Shown here piece by piece: positions 32,125-41,762 of a stretch of DNA of 64,000 nt; the stretch's first letter is position 1, and every line of letters starts with the position of its first letter. The notes under the pieces were generated by a model, which was not told the DNA's origin, searched no databases, and saw only the letters and a list, made by a program, of their open reading frames with translations. Made by a program: the position numbers and the translations under genes. Where the stretch lies: the NCBI RefSeq assembly GCF_001953865.1, contig NZ_MQUQ01000006.1:84294-148293 (forward strand). The letters run 5' to 3'. This DNA is from Amycolatopsis coloradensis (GTDB lineage: Bacteria; Actinomycetota; Actinomycetes; Mycobacteriales; Pseudonocardiaceae).

Positions 32125-33867
32125 TCACCCACCGCCGCCGTCACCCGGTATGCCGCCAGGCATACCGCCGTCACCCGGTATGCCACCCGGCCCGCCCGGC
32201 ATACCGCCGGGCTCCGGTCGGTCCGGCATCTCTCCCGACTGCGGTCCACCCGGGATCTTGCCCGACTCCGGCCCGGCGTTGGCGTCGTAGGACGCGCCGG
32301 CGTAATCGGGGTCCAGTACCGAAATGGCGTACACGGCGGGTGCGGCCAGCATGGCGGCCACGCCGAGCGCGAGCGCCGCCGTGACCACGGTGGTGGAGGC
32401 GGTTTTGAGCGCTCGCACCAGAACCAGCGCGACGACGGCGACCGCGCCGAGCGCGAGCGTGCCCCATTTGGCCCACGGCAGGAAGTTCGGGTAGTGCGAC
32501 CACAGCCAGGCGCCCCAGGCCAGTTCGGCCGCGACCGCGATCGGCAGTAGCCACGCCTGCTTGCCGCCACCGCGGTACGCCCGCCAGAAAATCACGATGC
32601 CGAGGGCGGAGAGCGCGGCGACCGGAGGCGCGAGTGAGGCCACATACGCGGTGTGCGGGACGGTGCCCACGCTGAAGATCAGGCCGAAGGTCAGCAGCCA
32701 GACTCCCCACATCACCACCCCGCCGCGCACCGGGTCGGTGCGCTCGGCCCGGCGCCCCCACCAGAGCCCGCACACCAGTGCCAGCACCGTGAGCGGATAC
32801 AACCAGCCGACGGCGACGGGAAGATGCCCGTCGAACAGTTTGCCCCACCCCTGCGGGCTTTCCCTGCTCGTCGCCTTCGTCGGGTCCTCCCACGGATTCC
32901 CCCTGATGGTGGGCATGATGTCGACCATCGGGGGAGGTGGCGCGTCCGGGACGACGATCGGGACGTCGCCGTCGGTGACCTCCCTGGCACCGGGGATGGT
33001 GATGCCCACCCGCCCGAGACCGTTGTATCCGAACACCATCGCGGCGGCGCTGTTGTTCGTGCTGCCGTCGACGTAAGGCCGGTCCGCGGCCGGGGTGAAG
33101 GTGTAGAGCGCGATCCACGACAGCGAGACCGCCAAGGTCACCACCCCGGCGATCCCCAGATGCTTCATCCGGCGGCGCGTTTCGACCGGCGCGGACAGCA
33201 GATAGCCCACCAGCAACGCGGGCAGGATCATCCATGCCTGCACCATTTTGGCCTGGAAACCGATCCCGACCCAGACCCCGGCCAGCACCAGCGACCGCGG
33301 CCGTGCCTCCAGGACGGCGCGCTGATACGCGTCGACGGCGAGCACCAGGCACATCGTCAGGAAACCGTCGTGCATGCTGTGCCCGAACATGGACGCGGCG
33401 ACCGGGGTGAGGGCGAAGATACCCGCGGCGAGCAGCCCGGGGGCCACTCCCGCCCACCGCCGCACGACCCGGTACAGCACCAGTACCGAGATCACGCCCT
33501 CGATCACCTGTGGCAGCGCGAGAGACCATGCGTGATAGCCGAAGATCTTCGCCGAAACGACCTGGGGGACGAACGATCCGGCGAGCTTGTCGAGCGTGTA
33601 CGTCGCTTCCGCGTCGATGGCGCCGAACAGGAATCCCTTCCAGCTCCCGGACATGCTCTTGACGGCTTCCGAGTACAGCGGCGCGTAGTCGACCAGCGGC
33701 AGGTTCCAGGCATAGAGCACCGCCGCGACGAACGCGATGCCCAGCAACGCGGGACGGGCCCACCGCGGCTGACCGGCCGGTGAACGCCATACCGCCCAGC
33801 GGTCGGATTTGCCGTCAGGCACGAAGTCCTGAGACGGCGACGGCAGATAGGCGAGTGTTGCGGACAC
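32125..33867 (-). CDS. Integral-membrane mannosyltransferase-like protein (PMT/ArnT superfamily)
   Basis: A 580-residue GT-C membrane protein with ~11-12 helices, of the type that mannosylates A40926, teicoplanin and ristocetin from polyprenyl-phosphate-mannose outside the membrane. The catalytic first-loop acid is probably Asp in WNLPLVDYAPLYSEAV; FGHSMHDGFLTMCLVLAVDA is another family segment. Mannosylation of the glycopeptide is inferred. The last ~45 residues are a Gly/Pro/Met-rich tail (GGMPGGPGGIPGDGG…) encoded by internal DNA repeats. I start at the GTG at 33867, with GGAGG 7 nt upstream; a GTG at 33915 overlapping the gtfC stop (GTGA) is the alternative. Confidence 0.85.
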   Translation of the reverse strand: MSATLAYLPSPSQDFVPDGKSDRWAVWRSPAGQPRWARPALLGIAFVAAVLYAWNLPLVDYAPLYSEAVKSMSGSWKGFLFGAIDAEATYTLDKLAGSFVPQVVSAKIFGYHAWSLALPQVIEGVISVLVLYRVVRRWAGVAPGLLAAGIFALTPVAASMFGHSMHDGFLTMCLVLAVDAYQRAVLEARPRSLVLAGVWVGIGFQAKMVQAWMILPALLVGYLLSAPVETRRRMKHLGIAGVVTLAVSLSWIALYTFTPAADRPYVDGSTNNSAAAMVFGYNGLGRVGITIPGAREVTDGDVPIVVPDAPPPPMVDIMPTIRGNPWEDPTKATSRESPQGWGKLFDGHLPVAVGWLYPLTVLALVCGLWWGRRAERTDPVRGGVVMWGVWLLTFGLIFSVGTVPHTAYVASLAPPVAALSALGIVIFWRAYRGGGKQAWLLPIAVAAELAWGAWLWSHYPNFLPWAKWGTLALGAVAVVALVLVRALKTASTTVVTAALALGVAAMLAAPAVYAISVLDPDYAGASYDANAGPESGKIPGGPQSGEMPDRPEPGGMPGGPGGIPGDGGMPGGIPGDGGGG

Positions 33868-33911
33868 CCCGGTACCTCCGGACGTGATGACGAATCGAGG
33901 GGGAAAGGCCG

Positions 33912-35108
33912 TCACTTGACGGTGTCGAGCACCAGTTCCGCGGCCACCGCCGCCCCGTCCGCGTGGATCGTGGCGGCCACCGCCTTCGCTCGCGTGCGAG
34001 TTTCCGGGGCCAAGGCCGTGGCGAGCGCGGCCGACAGGGACTCGAACGTCGGGTCCGCGACCTCGTGTGCCGCGCCGATGCCCAGCTCGGCCACCCGGAC
34101 GGCGAAGTACGGCTGGTCCGTGTACCGGGGGATCACGACCTGGGGGACGGCGGCCCGCGCGGCGACGTGCGTGGTGCCCGCGCTACCCGGGTGGATGACG
34201 GCGGCCACGCGGCCGAACAGCACCTGAAGGTTCGTTTCCTCGACGGCGAAGCAGTCGTCCCGGTCGTCGGGCAGGGCCAAATCGGCCCAGCCTTGGGAGA
34301 GGATCACCCGGCGGCCCGCGGCACGGCTCGCCTCGATGGCCACGCTCGCGGCGTCGGCGGTTCCGGTCGCGCTGCCGAAACCCACGTAGACCGGCGCCGA
34401 CCCGGCGTCCAGGAAAGCCGCCAGCTCCGCTGAAAGAGGCCGTTCGTCGGGTAGGCCCCACACTCCGGTCTGCACGGCGTCGAGATCCGGCTGCACGGGG
34501 GCGAGCACCGGATCCGCCGCCAGCCATGGCCGATCGGTGTAGGCGTAGTCGAAGAGGTTCTCCACCGGCGGCAGGCCGATCGAGGCCCGCCGGCTGTTGA
34601 GCGGGCCGCCGAAGCGCCGGGAGAAACGGTGGTGCCGCTGCTCCCACAGCACCCGGTTGTCGGTCACGCCCGGTTCGGTTCGCTCGTCCAGGGGTGGCTG
34701 GAAATGCGCCGACGGCAGGTAAACCGGGCTGTAGGCGGCGTAGAAGTAGGGGATGCCCGCCTTCTCGGCCACCGACCGCACGGCGGCCGCGGCGGCCAGC
34801 TCTCCGGTCGTCACCACCGCGTCGCACCCTTCGGCGGCCGCCGGGACCCGGTCGAACTGCATGGCGACCAACCCGGCCTCGAGCCGTCGCTCGTCCTCGG
34901 GCGACGGCGGCGGCATCCCGTCCTGCAACATCACGCGCTGCGGCATGCCGACCGGCACCAGCGGAACCCCGACCTCGGCCAGCCGCTCCGCGGACGCGGG
35001 CGGCGCGCACATCCGCACCTGGGCACCGCGTTCCCGCAACCGAACCGCCAAGGCCACCAACGGTTCGACATCTCCGCGACTGCCGGACGTCGACAACAAC
35101 ACACGCAT
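33912..35108 (-). CDS. gtfC: GtfC-like glycosyltransferase (amino sugar to glucose)
   Basis: A 398-residue GT-B enzyme beginning [20 protein letters not shown]. Its acceptor domain matches chloroeremomycin GtfC ([55 protein letters not shown]). GtfC adds the L-amino sugar to the residue-4 glucose laid down by GtfB. With no EvaC in the window the donor here is probably dTDP-ristosamine or an isomer. The usual HHGSAGT donor motif reads [10 protein letters not shown], so the second His is Pro. It is the third of three tandem paralogues and follows gtfB after 28 nt. Confidence 0.88.
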   Translation of the reverse strand: MRVLLSTSGSRGDVEPLVALAVRLRERGAQVRMCAPPASAERLAEVGVPLVPVGMPQRVMLQDGMPPPSPEDERRLEAGLVAMQFDRVPAAAEGCDAVVTTGELAAAAAVRSVAEKAGIPYFYAAYSPVYLPSAHFQPPLDERTEPGVTDNRVLWEQRHHRFSRRFGGPLNSRRASIGLPPVENLFDYAYTDRPWLAADPVLAPVQPDLDAVQTGVWGLPDERPLSAELAAFLDAGSAPVYVGFGSATGTADAASVAIEASRAAGRRVILSQGWADLALPDDRDDCFAVEETNLQVLFGRVAAVIHPGSAGTTHVAARAAVPQVVIPRYTDQPYFAVRVAELGIGAAHEVADPTFESLSAALATALAPETRTRAKAVAATIHADGAAVAAELVLDTVK

Positions 35109-35136
35109 TGCGTAACCCCAGTTCCGTAGGTTGGGT

Positions 35137-36363
35137 TCAGGCGGGGACAGACGGCTTTTCCCGGCCGACCGCGGCGAGGAGCAGGTCCGCGGCCACCGAC
35201 GCCCCGTCAGTACGGATCGTCCCGGCCACCTCTTTCGCCCGCACACGGGTTTCCGGGGCCAAGGCCGTGGCGAGCGCCGACGACAGGGACTCGAACGTCG
35301 GCGCCGGACCGTCGAGCGCCGCACCGATACCGAGTTCCGCCACCCGGCCGGCGTAGTACGGCTGGTCCGCGATCTGGGGCACCAGCACCTGGGGGACGCC
35401 CGCACCGGCGGCCACGGTGGTCGTACCCGCGCCACCGTGGTGGACGACGGCGGCCACCCGGCCGAACAACGCCTGGTGGTTCACCTCGCCGACGGCGAGG
35501 CAGTCTTCCCGCTCGTCGGGCAGGACCAGATCGGCCCAGCCGCGACCGAGGATCACCCGACGGCCCTGCGCGCGGACGGCCTCGATGGCCGACTGGGCGG
35601 CGTCGGCCTGTGCGCGCATACTGCCGAAACTCACGTACACCGGCGGCGGGCCGTCGTCCAGAAACGCCTTCAGCTCGGCCGGAAGCGGCCGTTCGTCGGG
35701 CAGGAGCCACGCGCCCGTCCGCACGACGTCGAGTTCCGTCGGCTGCGACGGGGCCAGTACCGGATCCGCCGCCACCCAAGGCCGCTCGGTGTAGCAGAAA
35801 CCGAAGATGTCCTCCACCGGCGGCAGGCCGACCGCGGCGCGCCTGCCGTTGAGCGTCTCCCCGTACCGGTTCCGGGCGCTCTGGTTGTTCCGGTCCCACA
35901 GCGCCCGGATGTCGGTCCCGTCCGGCGCGGGCGGCTCGCCGATCGGTGGCGGCGGCGCGTAGTACGGCGACGGCACGTAGATCGGGCAGTAGAAGGCGTA
36001 GAAGTAGGGAATGCCCAGCTTCTCGGCCACCGACCGGACGCCGACCGCCGCGGGCAGGAGGCCGGTCGTCACCACCGCGTCACATCCCTCGGCGGCCGCG
36101 GGGACCTCGTCGAACTGCAAGGTGATCGCCTCGGCCATGAACCGGGCCATCTCCTCGCGTGACGGCCGTGCCGCCCCATGCGCCTTCGGGCGCGCCGGAC
36201 GGCCGATCGGCACCAACGGCACATCGACCTCGGCCAGCCGTTCGGCGGCGTCCGGCGGCGCGCACATCCGCACCTGGACGCCCCGCTCCCGCAACCGAAC
36301 CGCCAAGGCCACCAACGGTTCGACATCCCCGCGGCTGCCGGACGTCGACAACAACACACGCAT
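35137..36363 (-). CDS. gtfB: GtfB-like glucosyltransferase
   Basis: A 408-residue GT-B enzyme closely similar to chloroeremomycin GtfB, which transfers glucose to the phenol of Hpg4 of the aglycone. Diagnostic stretches are [59 protein letters not shown] and the donor motif [19 protein letters not shown]. It lies between gtfA and gtfC with ~25-nt gaps, presumably on one transcript. The N-terminal ~35 codons are nearly identical to gtfC, a likely site of recombination between paralogues. Confidence 0.92.
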   Translation of the reverse strand: MRVLLSTSGSRGDVEPLVALAVRLRERGVQVRMCAPPDAAERLAEVDVPLVPIGRPARPKAHGAARPSREEMARFMAEAITLQFDEVPAAAEGCDAVVTTGLLPAAVGVRSVAEKLGIPYFYAFYCPIYVPSPYYAPPPPIGEPPAPDGTDIRALWDRNNQSARNRYGETLNGRRAAVGLPPVEDIFGFCYTERPWVAADPVLAPSQPTELDVVRTGAWLLPDERPLPAELKAFLDDGPPPVYVSFGSMRAQADAAQSAIEAVRAQGRRVILGRGWADLVLPDEREDCLAVGEVNHQALFGRVAAVVHHGGAGTTTVAAGAGVPQVLVPQIADQPYYAGRVAELGIGAALDGPAPTFESLSSALATALAPETRVRAKEVAGTIRTDGASVAADLLLAAVGREKPSVPA

Positions 36364-36387
36364 TACGAGCCCTCGGTTCAGTAGGGT

Positions 36388-37557
36388 TCACACGGAAACG
36401 GACGGCCTTTCCCGGCTGACCGCGTCGAACAGCAATTCCGCGGCGACCGAGGTCCCGTCGGTACGGATCGCGTCGGCCACCTCCTTCGCCCGCGCACGGG
36501 TTTCCGGCGACAAAGCCTCCTCGAGCGCCGCCGACAAGGACTCGAACGTCGGAGTCGGGCCATCGAGTGCCGCACCGATACCGAGGTCCGCCACCCGGCC
36601 CGCGTAGTACACCTGCTCGATGATGTGGCGTACCACGATCTGAGGGGCGCCCGCCCGCGTGGCCACGTGCGTCGTGCCCGCGCCATCGTGGTGGATGGTG
36701 GCGGCCACCCGGCCGAACAACGCTTGAAGGTTCACCTCGCCGACGGCGAAGCAGTCGTCCCCGTCATCGGGCAGGTCCAGCTCGGCCCAGCCACGCGAAA
36801 GAAGTACCCGGCGGCCCTGTGCGCGGATCGCCTCGATGGCCACCCTGTCGGCGTCGGCGGTTTTGAGCGAGCTGCCGAAACCGACGTACACCGGTGCCGG
36901 CCCGGCGTCCAGGAACGCCTCCAGCTCGGCCGGAAGGGGCCGGTCGTCGGGCAGGATCCACGCGCCGGTCTGCACCGCCTCCTCGCCCGGCCGCAGCGGG
37001 GCAAGGGTCGGATCCGCCGCCAGCCACGGCCGATCGGTGTAGCCGTAGTCGAAAAGGTTCTTCACCGGCGGCAGGCCGATCAAGGCCCGCTGACCGTTGA
37101 CCGCGCCACCGGCGAACCGGTCGGCACCCTCGTTGTACTGGGCCCGCCGTGCCGGAGTGTGCGCCGTCGGCAGATGGTCCGGGCAGAGAACGGTGTAGAA
37201 GTAGGGGATGCCCAGCTTCTCGGCCACCGACCGGGCGGCGACCGCGGTGGGTAGCAAACCGGTCGCCAGCACCACGTCACATCCCTCGGCGGCCTCCGGA
37301 AGCCGGTCGAACTGCTCGGCGATCACCTCGGCCGCGACCTCGGGCGCCCCGGGCGGCAGGACTCCCGGCTCGCGTGCCCCCGCGCGCACCGGCCGTCCTA
37401 TGGGCACCATCGGCACCCCGACGGCGGCGCACCGCTCCACGTAATCCGGCGGTGCGCACACCCGCACCTCCGCACCGAGTTCCCGCAACCGCACGGCCAA
37501 GGCCACCAGCGGTTCGACATCGCCGCGTGATCCACAGCCCGAAATCAGCACACGCAT
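36388..37557 (-). CDS. gtfA: GtfA-like glycosyltransferase (amino sugar to beta-hydroxytyrosine 6)
   Basis: A 389-residue GT-B enzyme matching chloroeremomycin Gtf[61 protein letters not shown] and the donor motif [20 protein letters not shown]. GtfA places the L-amino sugar on the benzylic hydroxyl of beta-hydroxytyrosine 6. It is first of the gtfA-B-C trio and follows the halogenase gene by 25 nt. GtfA and GtfC acting together imply two amino sugars on the product. Confidence 0.92.
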   Translation of the reverse strand: MRVLISGCGSRGDVEPLVALAVRLRELGAEVRVCAPPDYVERCAAVGVPMVPIGRPVRAGAREPGVLPPGAPEVAAEVIAEQFDRLPEAAEGCDVVLATGLLPTAVAARSVAEKLGIPYFYTVLCPDHLPTAHTPARRAQYNEGADRFAGGAVNGQRALIGLPPVKNLFDYGYTDRPWLAADPTLAPLRPGEEAVQTGAWILPDDRPLPAELEAFLDAGPAPVYVGFGSSLKTADADRVAIEAIRAQGRRVLLSRGWAELDLPDDGDDCFAVGEVNLQALFGRVAATIHHDGAGTTHVATRAGAPQIVVRHIIEQVYYAGRVADLGIGAALDGPTPTFESLSAALEEALSPETRARAKEVADAIRTDGTSVAAELLFDAVSRERPSVSV

Positions 37558-37582
37558 GTGCGTCCCCTCTCCGCTAGGCCAC

Positions 37583-39058
37583 TCAAGCCGGGTGGTACGG
37601 CAGCCACTTCATCCCGTCGGGCGAGGCCACCAGCCCGCCGGGGAACAGCGGCATCTCCGGTTCGGCGTCCTCACCGAGGATCGCCTTCATCTGCACCTGG
37701 CCCGCTTCCTGCATGGCCTGCTTGACCACGTGTGACTTGAACATCGGCACCATGTTGTCCCCGTCGCCGCTCGCCATCTGATCCACGGCCGCGGCGAATT
37801 CGGCACTGCGCTCGGCGATCCGGTCGGCGGCCGTCAGCGCCGTCTCACCGGAGGACACGCCACCGATCAACTCGACGAACGACTCGATGTCGGTGTTCTC
37901 GTTTTTCGTGACCTTCTTGGCCTGCCAGAAATACGATTCCTCGTTCACGTTCATCTGATAGAACGACATGAGGAATTCGTAGAACACGCCGTATTCGCGG
38001 CGATAGCGCGCCTCGTACTCGGTCAGCACGGTCTTCTCGTCCAGGTCGCCCGCGAGGACGCTGTTGATCGACCGGGCCGCCAGCAGCGCGCTGTAGGTCG
38101 CCAGGTGCACACCGGAGGAGAACACCGGGTCCACGAAACACGCGGCGTCACCGACCAGGACCATTCCCGGCCGCCAGAAAGTCGTCTGCTGGTACGAATA
38201 ATCCTTGCGGACCCGCAACTCCCCGTACTGGCCGGTCGTCACCCTGGTCGCGTTCGACAGGTACTCCGAGATCAACGGGCACTCGCCGATCAGGTCCATG
38301 AGCGCCTTCTCGCGGTCGCCCTGGATCTTGTCGGCGTCCTCCCGGCGCACCACCGCGCCGACACTGGTCAGCGTGTCGCTCAGCGGGATGTACCAGAACC
38401 AGCCGCTGTCGAAGGCCACGCTCAGGATGTTGCCCGAGACCGGCGCGGGCAGCCGCTTACCGCCCTCGAAATATCCGAACAGCGCCAGACTGCGGAAGAA
38501 CTCCGAATAGTTCCGCGTACCGCCGACCTTGGAATACAGCCTGCTCTTGTTGCCCGACGCGTCGATCACGAAGCGCGCCGACACCTCACGCTCGTTGCCG
38601 TCGGGATCGGTGTACCGCAGCCCGGTCACGCGCTCGCCGTCTTCCACCACGTCGTCGACCGAGCACCCCTCGCGTACGACGACGCCCTTGCTCTTGGCGT
38701 TGGTCAACAGGATCTGGTCGAACTTCGCCCGCTCGACCTGATAGGCGTGCGACGTCGAGCCGGTCATCTTGGCCGAGATGCCGAAGTGGAACGTCCACGG
38801 CTCCGGGCGGGCACCCCAGCGGAACGTGCCGCCACGCTTGATCGGGAATCCGGCGTTGGCCAGTTCGTCCGCGACGCCGAGAATCCGGCACACCCCGTGC
38901 ACCGTGGCGGGCAGCAGCGACTCACCGATCTGATAGCGGGGAAAGACCTCTTTCTCCAGCAGCAGGACCCGGTGCCCCTGCATGGCCACCAAGGTGGCGA
39001 CGGTCGAGCCGCCAGGCCCGCCACCGGCCACCACCACATCGAACTCTTCCGCCGACAT
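37583..39058 (-). CDS. bhaA: FADH2-dependent glycopeptide halogenase
   Basis: A 491-residue flavin halogenase of the BhaA/VhaA type that chlorinates the beta-hydroxytyrosine residues on the NRPS. It has the FAD-binding [40 protein letters not shown], the second FAD motif [20 protein letters not shown], and [10 protein letters not shown] for the WxWxIP signature, all intact. A partner flavin reductase is not in the cluster and is usually a housekeeping enzyme. The number and position of chlorines cannot be told from this gene. Confidence 0.95.
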   Translation of the reverse strand: MSAEEFDVVVAGGGPGGSTVATLVAMQGHRVLLLEKEVFPRYQIGESLLPATVHGVCRILGVADELANAGFPIKRGGTFRWGARPEPWTFHFGISAKMTGSTSHAYQVERAKFDQILLTNAKSKGVVVREGCSVDDVVEDGERVTGLRYTDPDGNEREVSARFVIDASGNKSRLYSKVGGTRNYSEFFRSLALFGYFEGGKRLPAPVSGNILSVAFDSGWFWYIPLSDTLTSVGAVVRREDADKIQGDREKALMDLIGECPLISEYLSNATRVTTGQYGELRVRKDYSYQQTTFWRPGMVLVGDAACFVDPVFSSGVHLATYSALLAARSINSVLAGDLDEKTVLTEYEARYRREYGVFYEFLMSFYQMNVNEESYFWQAKKVTKNENTDIESFVELIGGVSSGETALTAADRIAERSAEFAAAVDQMASGDGDNMVPMFKSHVVKQAMQEAGQVQMKAILGEDAEPEMPLFPGGLVASPDGMKWLPYHPA

Positions 39059-39120
39059 ATCCCACCATTCCTCGTTCGAGTGTCAATTCGCTGTGGTCGT
39101 TGAACTTGGCCTGTGGTCCG

Positions 39121-40353
39121 CTACCAGGTGACCGGCAACCGGTCCGGGCAATCGACGAAAGCGTTGCGGTGCTTGATCTCCTCGATGGGCACCGTCAGGC
39201 GCAGCCCGGGGAACCGGCGCCACAGGGTCTGATAGGACATCCGCAGCATCACCTTCGCCACCGCCGCGCCGATGCAGTAATGGATTCCGTGCCCGAAACC
39301 GACGTCCGAAATCGGCGGACGGGTCGCGTCGAGGACGTTGGGATTCGGCGTCAGCGCTTCGTCCCGATTGGCCATGAGAATCGAGCACAAGACATAGTCC
39401 CCGGCTTTGATCAGCTGCCCGTCGACGACGACGTCCTTCACCGCCATCCGGGGATTCGGCTGCTGCACGGGCGACAGGTAACGCACCAGTTCGGTGACCA
39501 CCCGATCGGCCTCCTCGCGACCGGCGAGGAGCATTTCGATCTGCCCGGGATTGCCGAGGAGCGCGAGAACCCCGAAACCGATCATCCCGGCGACGGTCTC
39601 GACACCACCGAGGATCAGCGCCGTGCACAGGCCTTTGAGTTCCTCGTCCGTGACATTGTCCCCGTGCTCTCGCACGAGCATGCCGATGAACCCGTCGTCG
39701 GGATCCTTCCGCTGCCGGGTGATGAGGCCGGTCAGGTACCGGTTGAACGCCGCGCTGTCGTTCGCCCGCTCCTTGAACCCGCGGTTGAAATCGACGTTCC
39801 GCCTGATCCGGCGGATGAACTCGTGCCGGTCGTCACGCGGGATGCCGAGCAGTTCGCACAGGACACCCCCGCCCACCGGATCGGCGAACAACCCCTGGAG
39901 ATCCGCGGACGGTCCCTCCGCCTCCATCTCTTCGAGCCGCTCGTCGATAAGGCCCTGGATCGCGGGCTCCAAACGCCGGATCCGCCGGACGGTGAATTCC
40001 GGCGTCAGCATTTTCCGCAGACGGGTGTGCTCGGGCGGATCATAAGTCGAAATCTGCCCGACGAATTGGGACGCCACGTGATTCCCTTTTCCGGTCACCG
40101 ATTCCGACTGGGTCAGCCGGGGCCGCGTCGTGAAGTTCTCGTGATCACCAAGGATCTTTCGCACCACGTCGTAGCCCATCGCCTGCCAGACGAAGTCGAC
40201 GCCCAGCTGAGTGCTCGCTTCCCCGACCGTCCGGAACAACGGGCCGTGCGCCCTGAGTTCGAACATGTCCTCATGCGGGTCGCAAAGCGTTCTCATCATG
40301 TAGTTCTCGGTCGGTTCCACGACCGGCGCGACCTCATCGACAACGTGGTCCAT
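39121..40353 (-). CDS. oxyC: OxyC, cross-linking P450 (residues 5 and 7, A-B biaryl)
   Basis: A 410-residue P450 matching OxyC: FELRAHGPLFRTVGEASTQL, VASQFVGQISTYDPPEHTRL, ALILGGVETVAGMIGFGVLA and the haem motif FGHGIHYCIGAAVAKVMLRM. OxyC forms the C-C bond between Hpg5 and Dpg7 on the peptide recruited by the X domain. I start at the ATG at 40353; longer frames run into repeat array III. Its separation from oxyB by a DAHP synthase gene and repeats means it probably has a separate promoter. Confidence 0.93.
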   Translation of the reverse strand: MDHVVDEVAPVVEPTENYMMRTLCDPHEDMFELRAHGPLFRTVGEASTQLGVDFVWQAMGYDVVRKILGDHENFTTRPRLTQSESVTGKGNHVASQFVGQISTYDPPEHTRLRKMLTPEFTVRRIRRLEPAIQGLIDERLEEMEAEGPSADLQGLFADPVGGGVLCELLGIPRDDRHEFIRRIRRNVDFNRGFKERANDSAAFNRYLTGLITRQRKDPDDGFIGMLVREHGDNVTDEELKGLCTALILGGVETVAGMIGFGVLALLGNPGQIEMLLAGREEADRVVTELVRYLSPVQQPNPRMAVKDVVVDGQLIKAGDYVLCSILMANRDEALTPNPNVLDATRPPISDVGFGHGIHYCIGAAVAKVMLRMSYQTLWRRFPGLRLTVPIEEIKHRNAFVDCPDRLPVTW

Positions 40354-40695
40354 ATCGAGCTGAAGCTCCTTCACTGACCAGGAGTGGCGTTCTGAGAACG
40401 ACACCGGATGGACGCCGGCGCGACCGGCCCGGGCACTCTGGCGACCCAATTCCACCCGCAATCAGAGAGCAGGTCCAGCACCGCACATGGACAACGGGAG
40501 GCCTTCGGGGACTGGACGGCGCGGTGCCGATAACCGGCCCCGGATCTCGAGGATTTCTAGTGTGTCGCGTGATCCTGCGGGTCTTACGCGTGACTGAACG
40601 GAGAACACGCGTGACTGAACGGCGATCACGCGTGACGGGAGGGAGAACACGCGCGTTCCGGCGGGAGGCGTGTGTGTTCGGCGCCGGGCAGGCGA
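40354..40695. other. Repeat-bearing intergenic region before oxyC
   Basis: The 342-bp gap between the DAHP synthase stop and oxyC. It contains 21-bp array III and, beside it, the leader CTAGTGTGTCGCGTGATCC, which matches the inner terminal repeats of the MITE-like element at 31820-32100. There is no coding frame. A promoter for oxyC is expected near 40360-40480 but is not recognisable. Confidence 0.45.
40583..40660. repeat. Tandem array III: four 21-bp units
   Basis: ACGCGTGA-type cores start at 40586, 40607, 40628 and 40649, exactly 21 nt apart. The unit is CACGCGTGACTGAACGGNGA with variants, the same family and orientation as array I. Confidence 0.88.
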
Positions 40696-41733
40696 TCACG
40701 CCACGAGGCTCGCTCCCGCGGTGAGGTGGCGGCCGAGCAGGGGCGGGAACTCACGGACGGCCCGGCCCAGCTCGGCGAGGTCGTCGGCGACGAGCGCTTG
40801 GGGGCCGTCGCACAGCGCCTCTTCCGGGGTGGGATGCACGTCGATGATCAGGCCGTCCGCGTCCGCCGCCATCGCCGCGCGGGACAACGGCAGCACCAGT
40901 TCGCGCTGTCCGCCGGAATGCGACGGGTCGATGATCACCGGCAGGTGGGTCAGCCCCTGCGCGACCGGGACCGCGGAGACGTCGAGGGTGTTGCGGGTGG
41001 CCGTTTCGAACGTCCGGATACCCCGTTCGCAGAGCACGATGTCGAGGTTGCCCCGCTGGGCGATGTACTCGGCGGCCATCAACCACTCTTCGATCGTGGC
41101 GTTCATGCCCCGTTTGAGCATCACCGGCTTGCCGCAGTCGCCGACCGCTTGCAGGAGCGCGAAGTTCTGCATGTTCCGCGTGCCGACCTGGAGCATGTCC
41201 GCGTACTCGGTCACGAGGGACACGTCGTGCGCGCTGACCACCTCGGTGACCACGGGCATCCCCGTCGTCTCCCGGACGTCGGCCAGGATGCGCAGGCCGT
41301 CCTCGCCGAGCCCTTGGAAGGCGTACGGCGAAGTCCGCGGCTTGTAGGCGCCGCCACGCAGCAGGGACGCGCCCGCCTGCTGCGCCATTCGTGCGGCGGC
41401 GAGGGTCTGCCGCGGCGTCTCGACCGCGCACGGGCCCGCGATCAAGGTCATCGTGCCGGGGCCGATGGGCACCCCCGCGACGCGGACCACCGAACGCGCC
41501 GGATGGTTCTCACGGCTCACCAGTTTGTAGGGCACCGAGACGCGCAGCACGTCGGCGACCCCGGGTTTGCCGAGCAGGCCGAGCGTCTCGAACCGTTCGA
41601 TGTCACCGACCAGCCCGATGATCGTCCGGCTGACCCCCCGGCTGACGGACGCCGTGCCGCCCGCTCTCTCCACCACCGAGACGAGCGCGTCGATCTCGTG
41701 CGCCGAGGCGCCGGGCGCCATCACGATCACCAT
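40696..41733 (-). CDS. 3-Deoxy-D-arabino-heptulosonate-7-phosphate (DAHP) synthase
   Basis: A 345-residue type I-beta DAHP synthase, the entry enzyme of the shikimate pathway, as often found in glycopeptide clusters to boost tyrosine and Hpg supply. Residues ~1-70 form a small ferredoxin-like N-terminal domain as in Thermotoga-type enzymes. The barrel follows, with MTLIAGPCAVETPRQTL, LRGGAYKPRTSPYAFQGLG, QVGTRNMQNFALLQAVG and VIIDPSHSGGQRELV. The ATG at 41733 has GGGAG 7 nt upstream. It lies between oxyB and oxyC, 29 nt after the oxyB stop, so it is co-transcribed with oxyB. Confidence 0.92.
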   Translation of the reverse strand: MVIVMAPGASAHEIDALVSVVERAGGTASVSRGVSRTIIGLVGDIERFETLGLLGKPGVADVLRVSVPYKLVSRENHPARSVVRVAGVPIGPGTMTLIAGPCAVETPRQTLAAARMAQQAGASLLRGGAYKPRTSPYAFQGLGEDGLRILADVRETTGMPVVTEVVSAHDVSLVTEYADMLQVGTRNMQNFALLQAVGDCGKPVMLKRGMNATIEEWLMAAEYIAQRGNLDIVLCERGIRTFETATRNTLDVSAVPVAQGLTHLPVIIDPSHSGGQRELVLPLSRAAMAADADGLIIDVHPTPEEALCDGPQALVADDLAELGRAVREFPPLLGRHLTAGASLVA

Positions 41734-41762
41734 TTGTGTCTCCCTCGGAAAAGGCGAACCGG

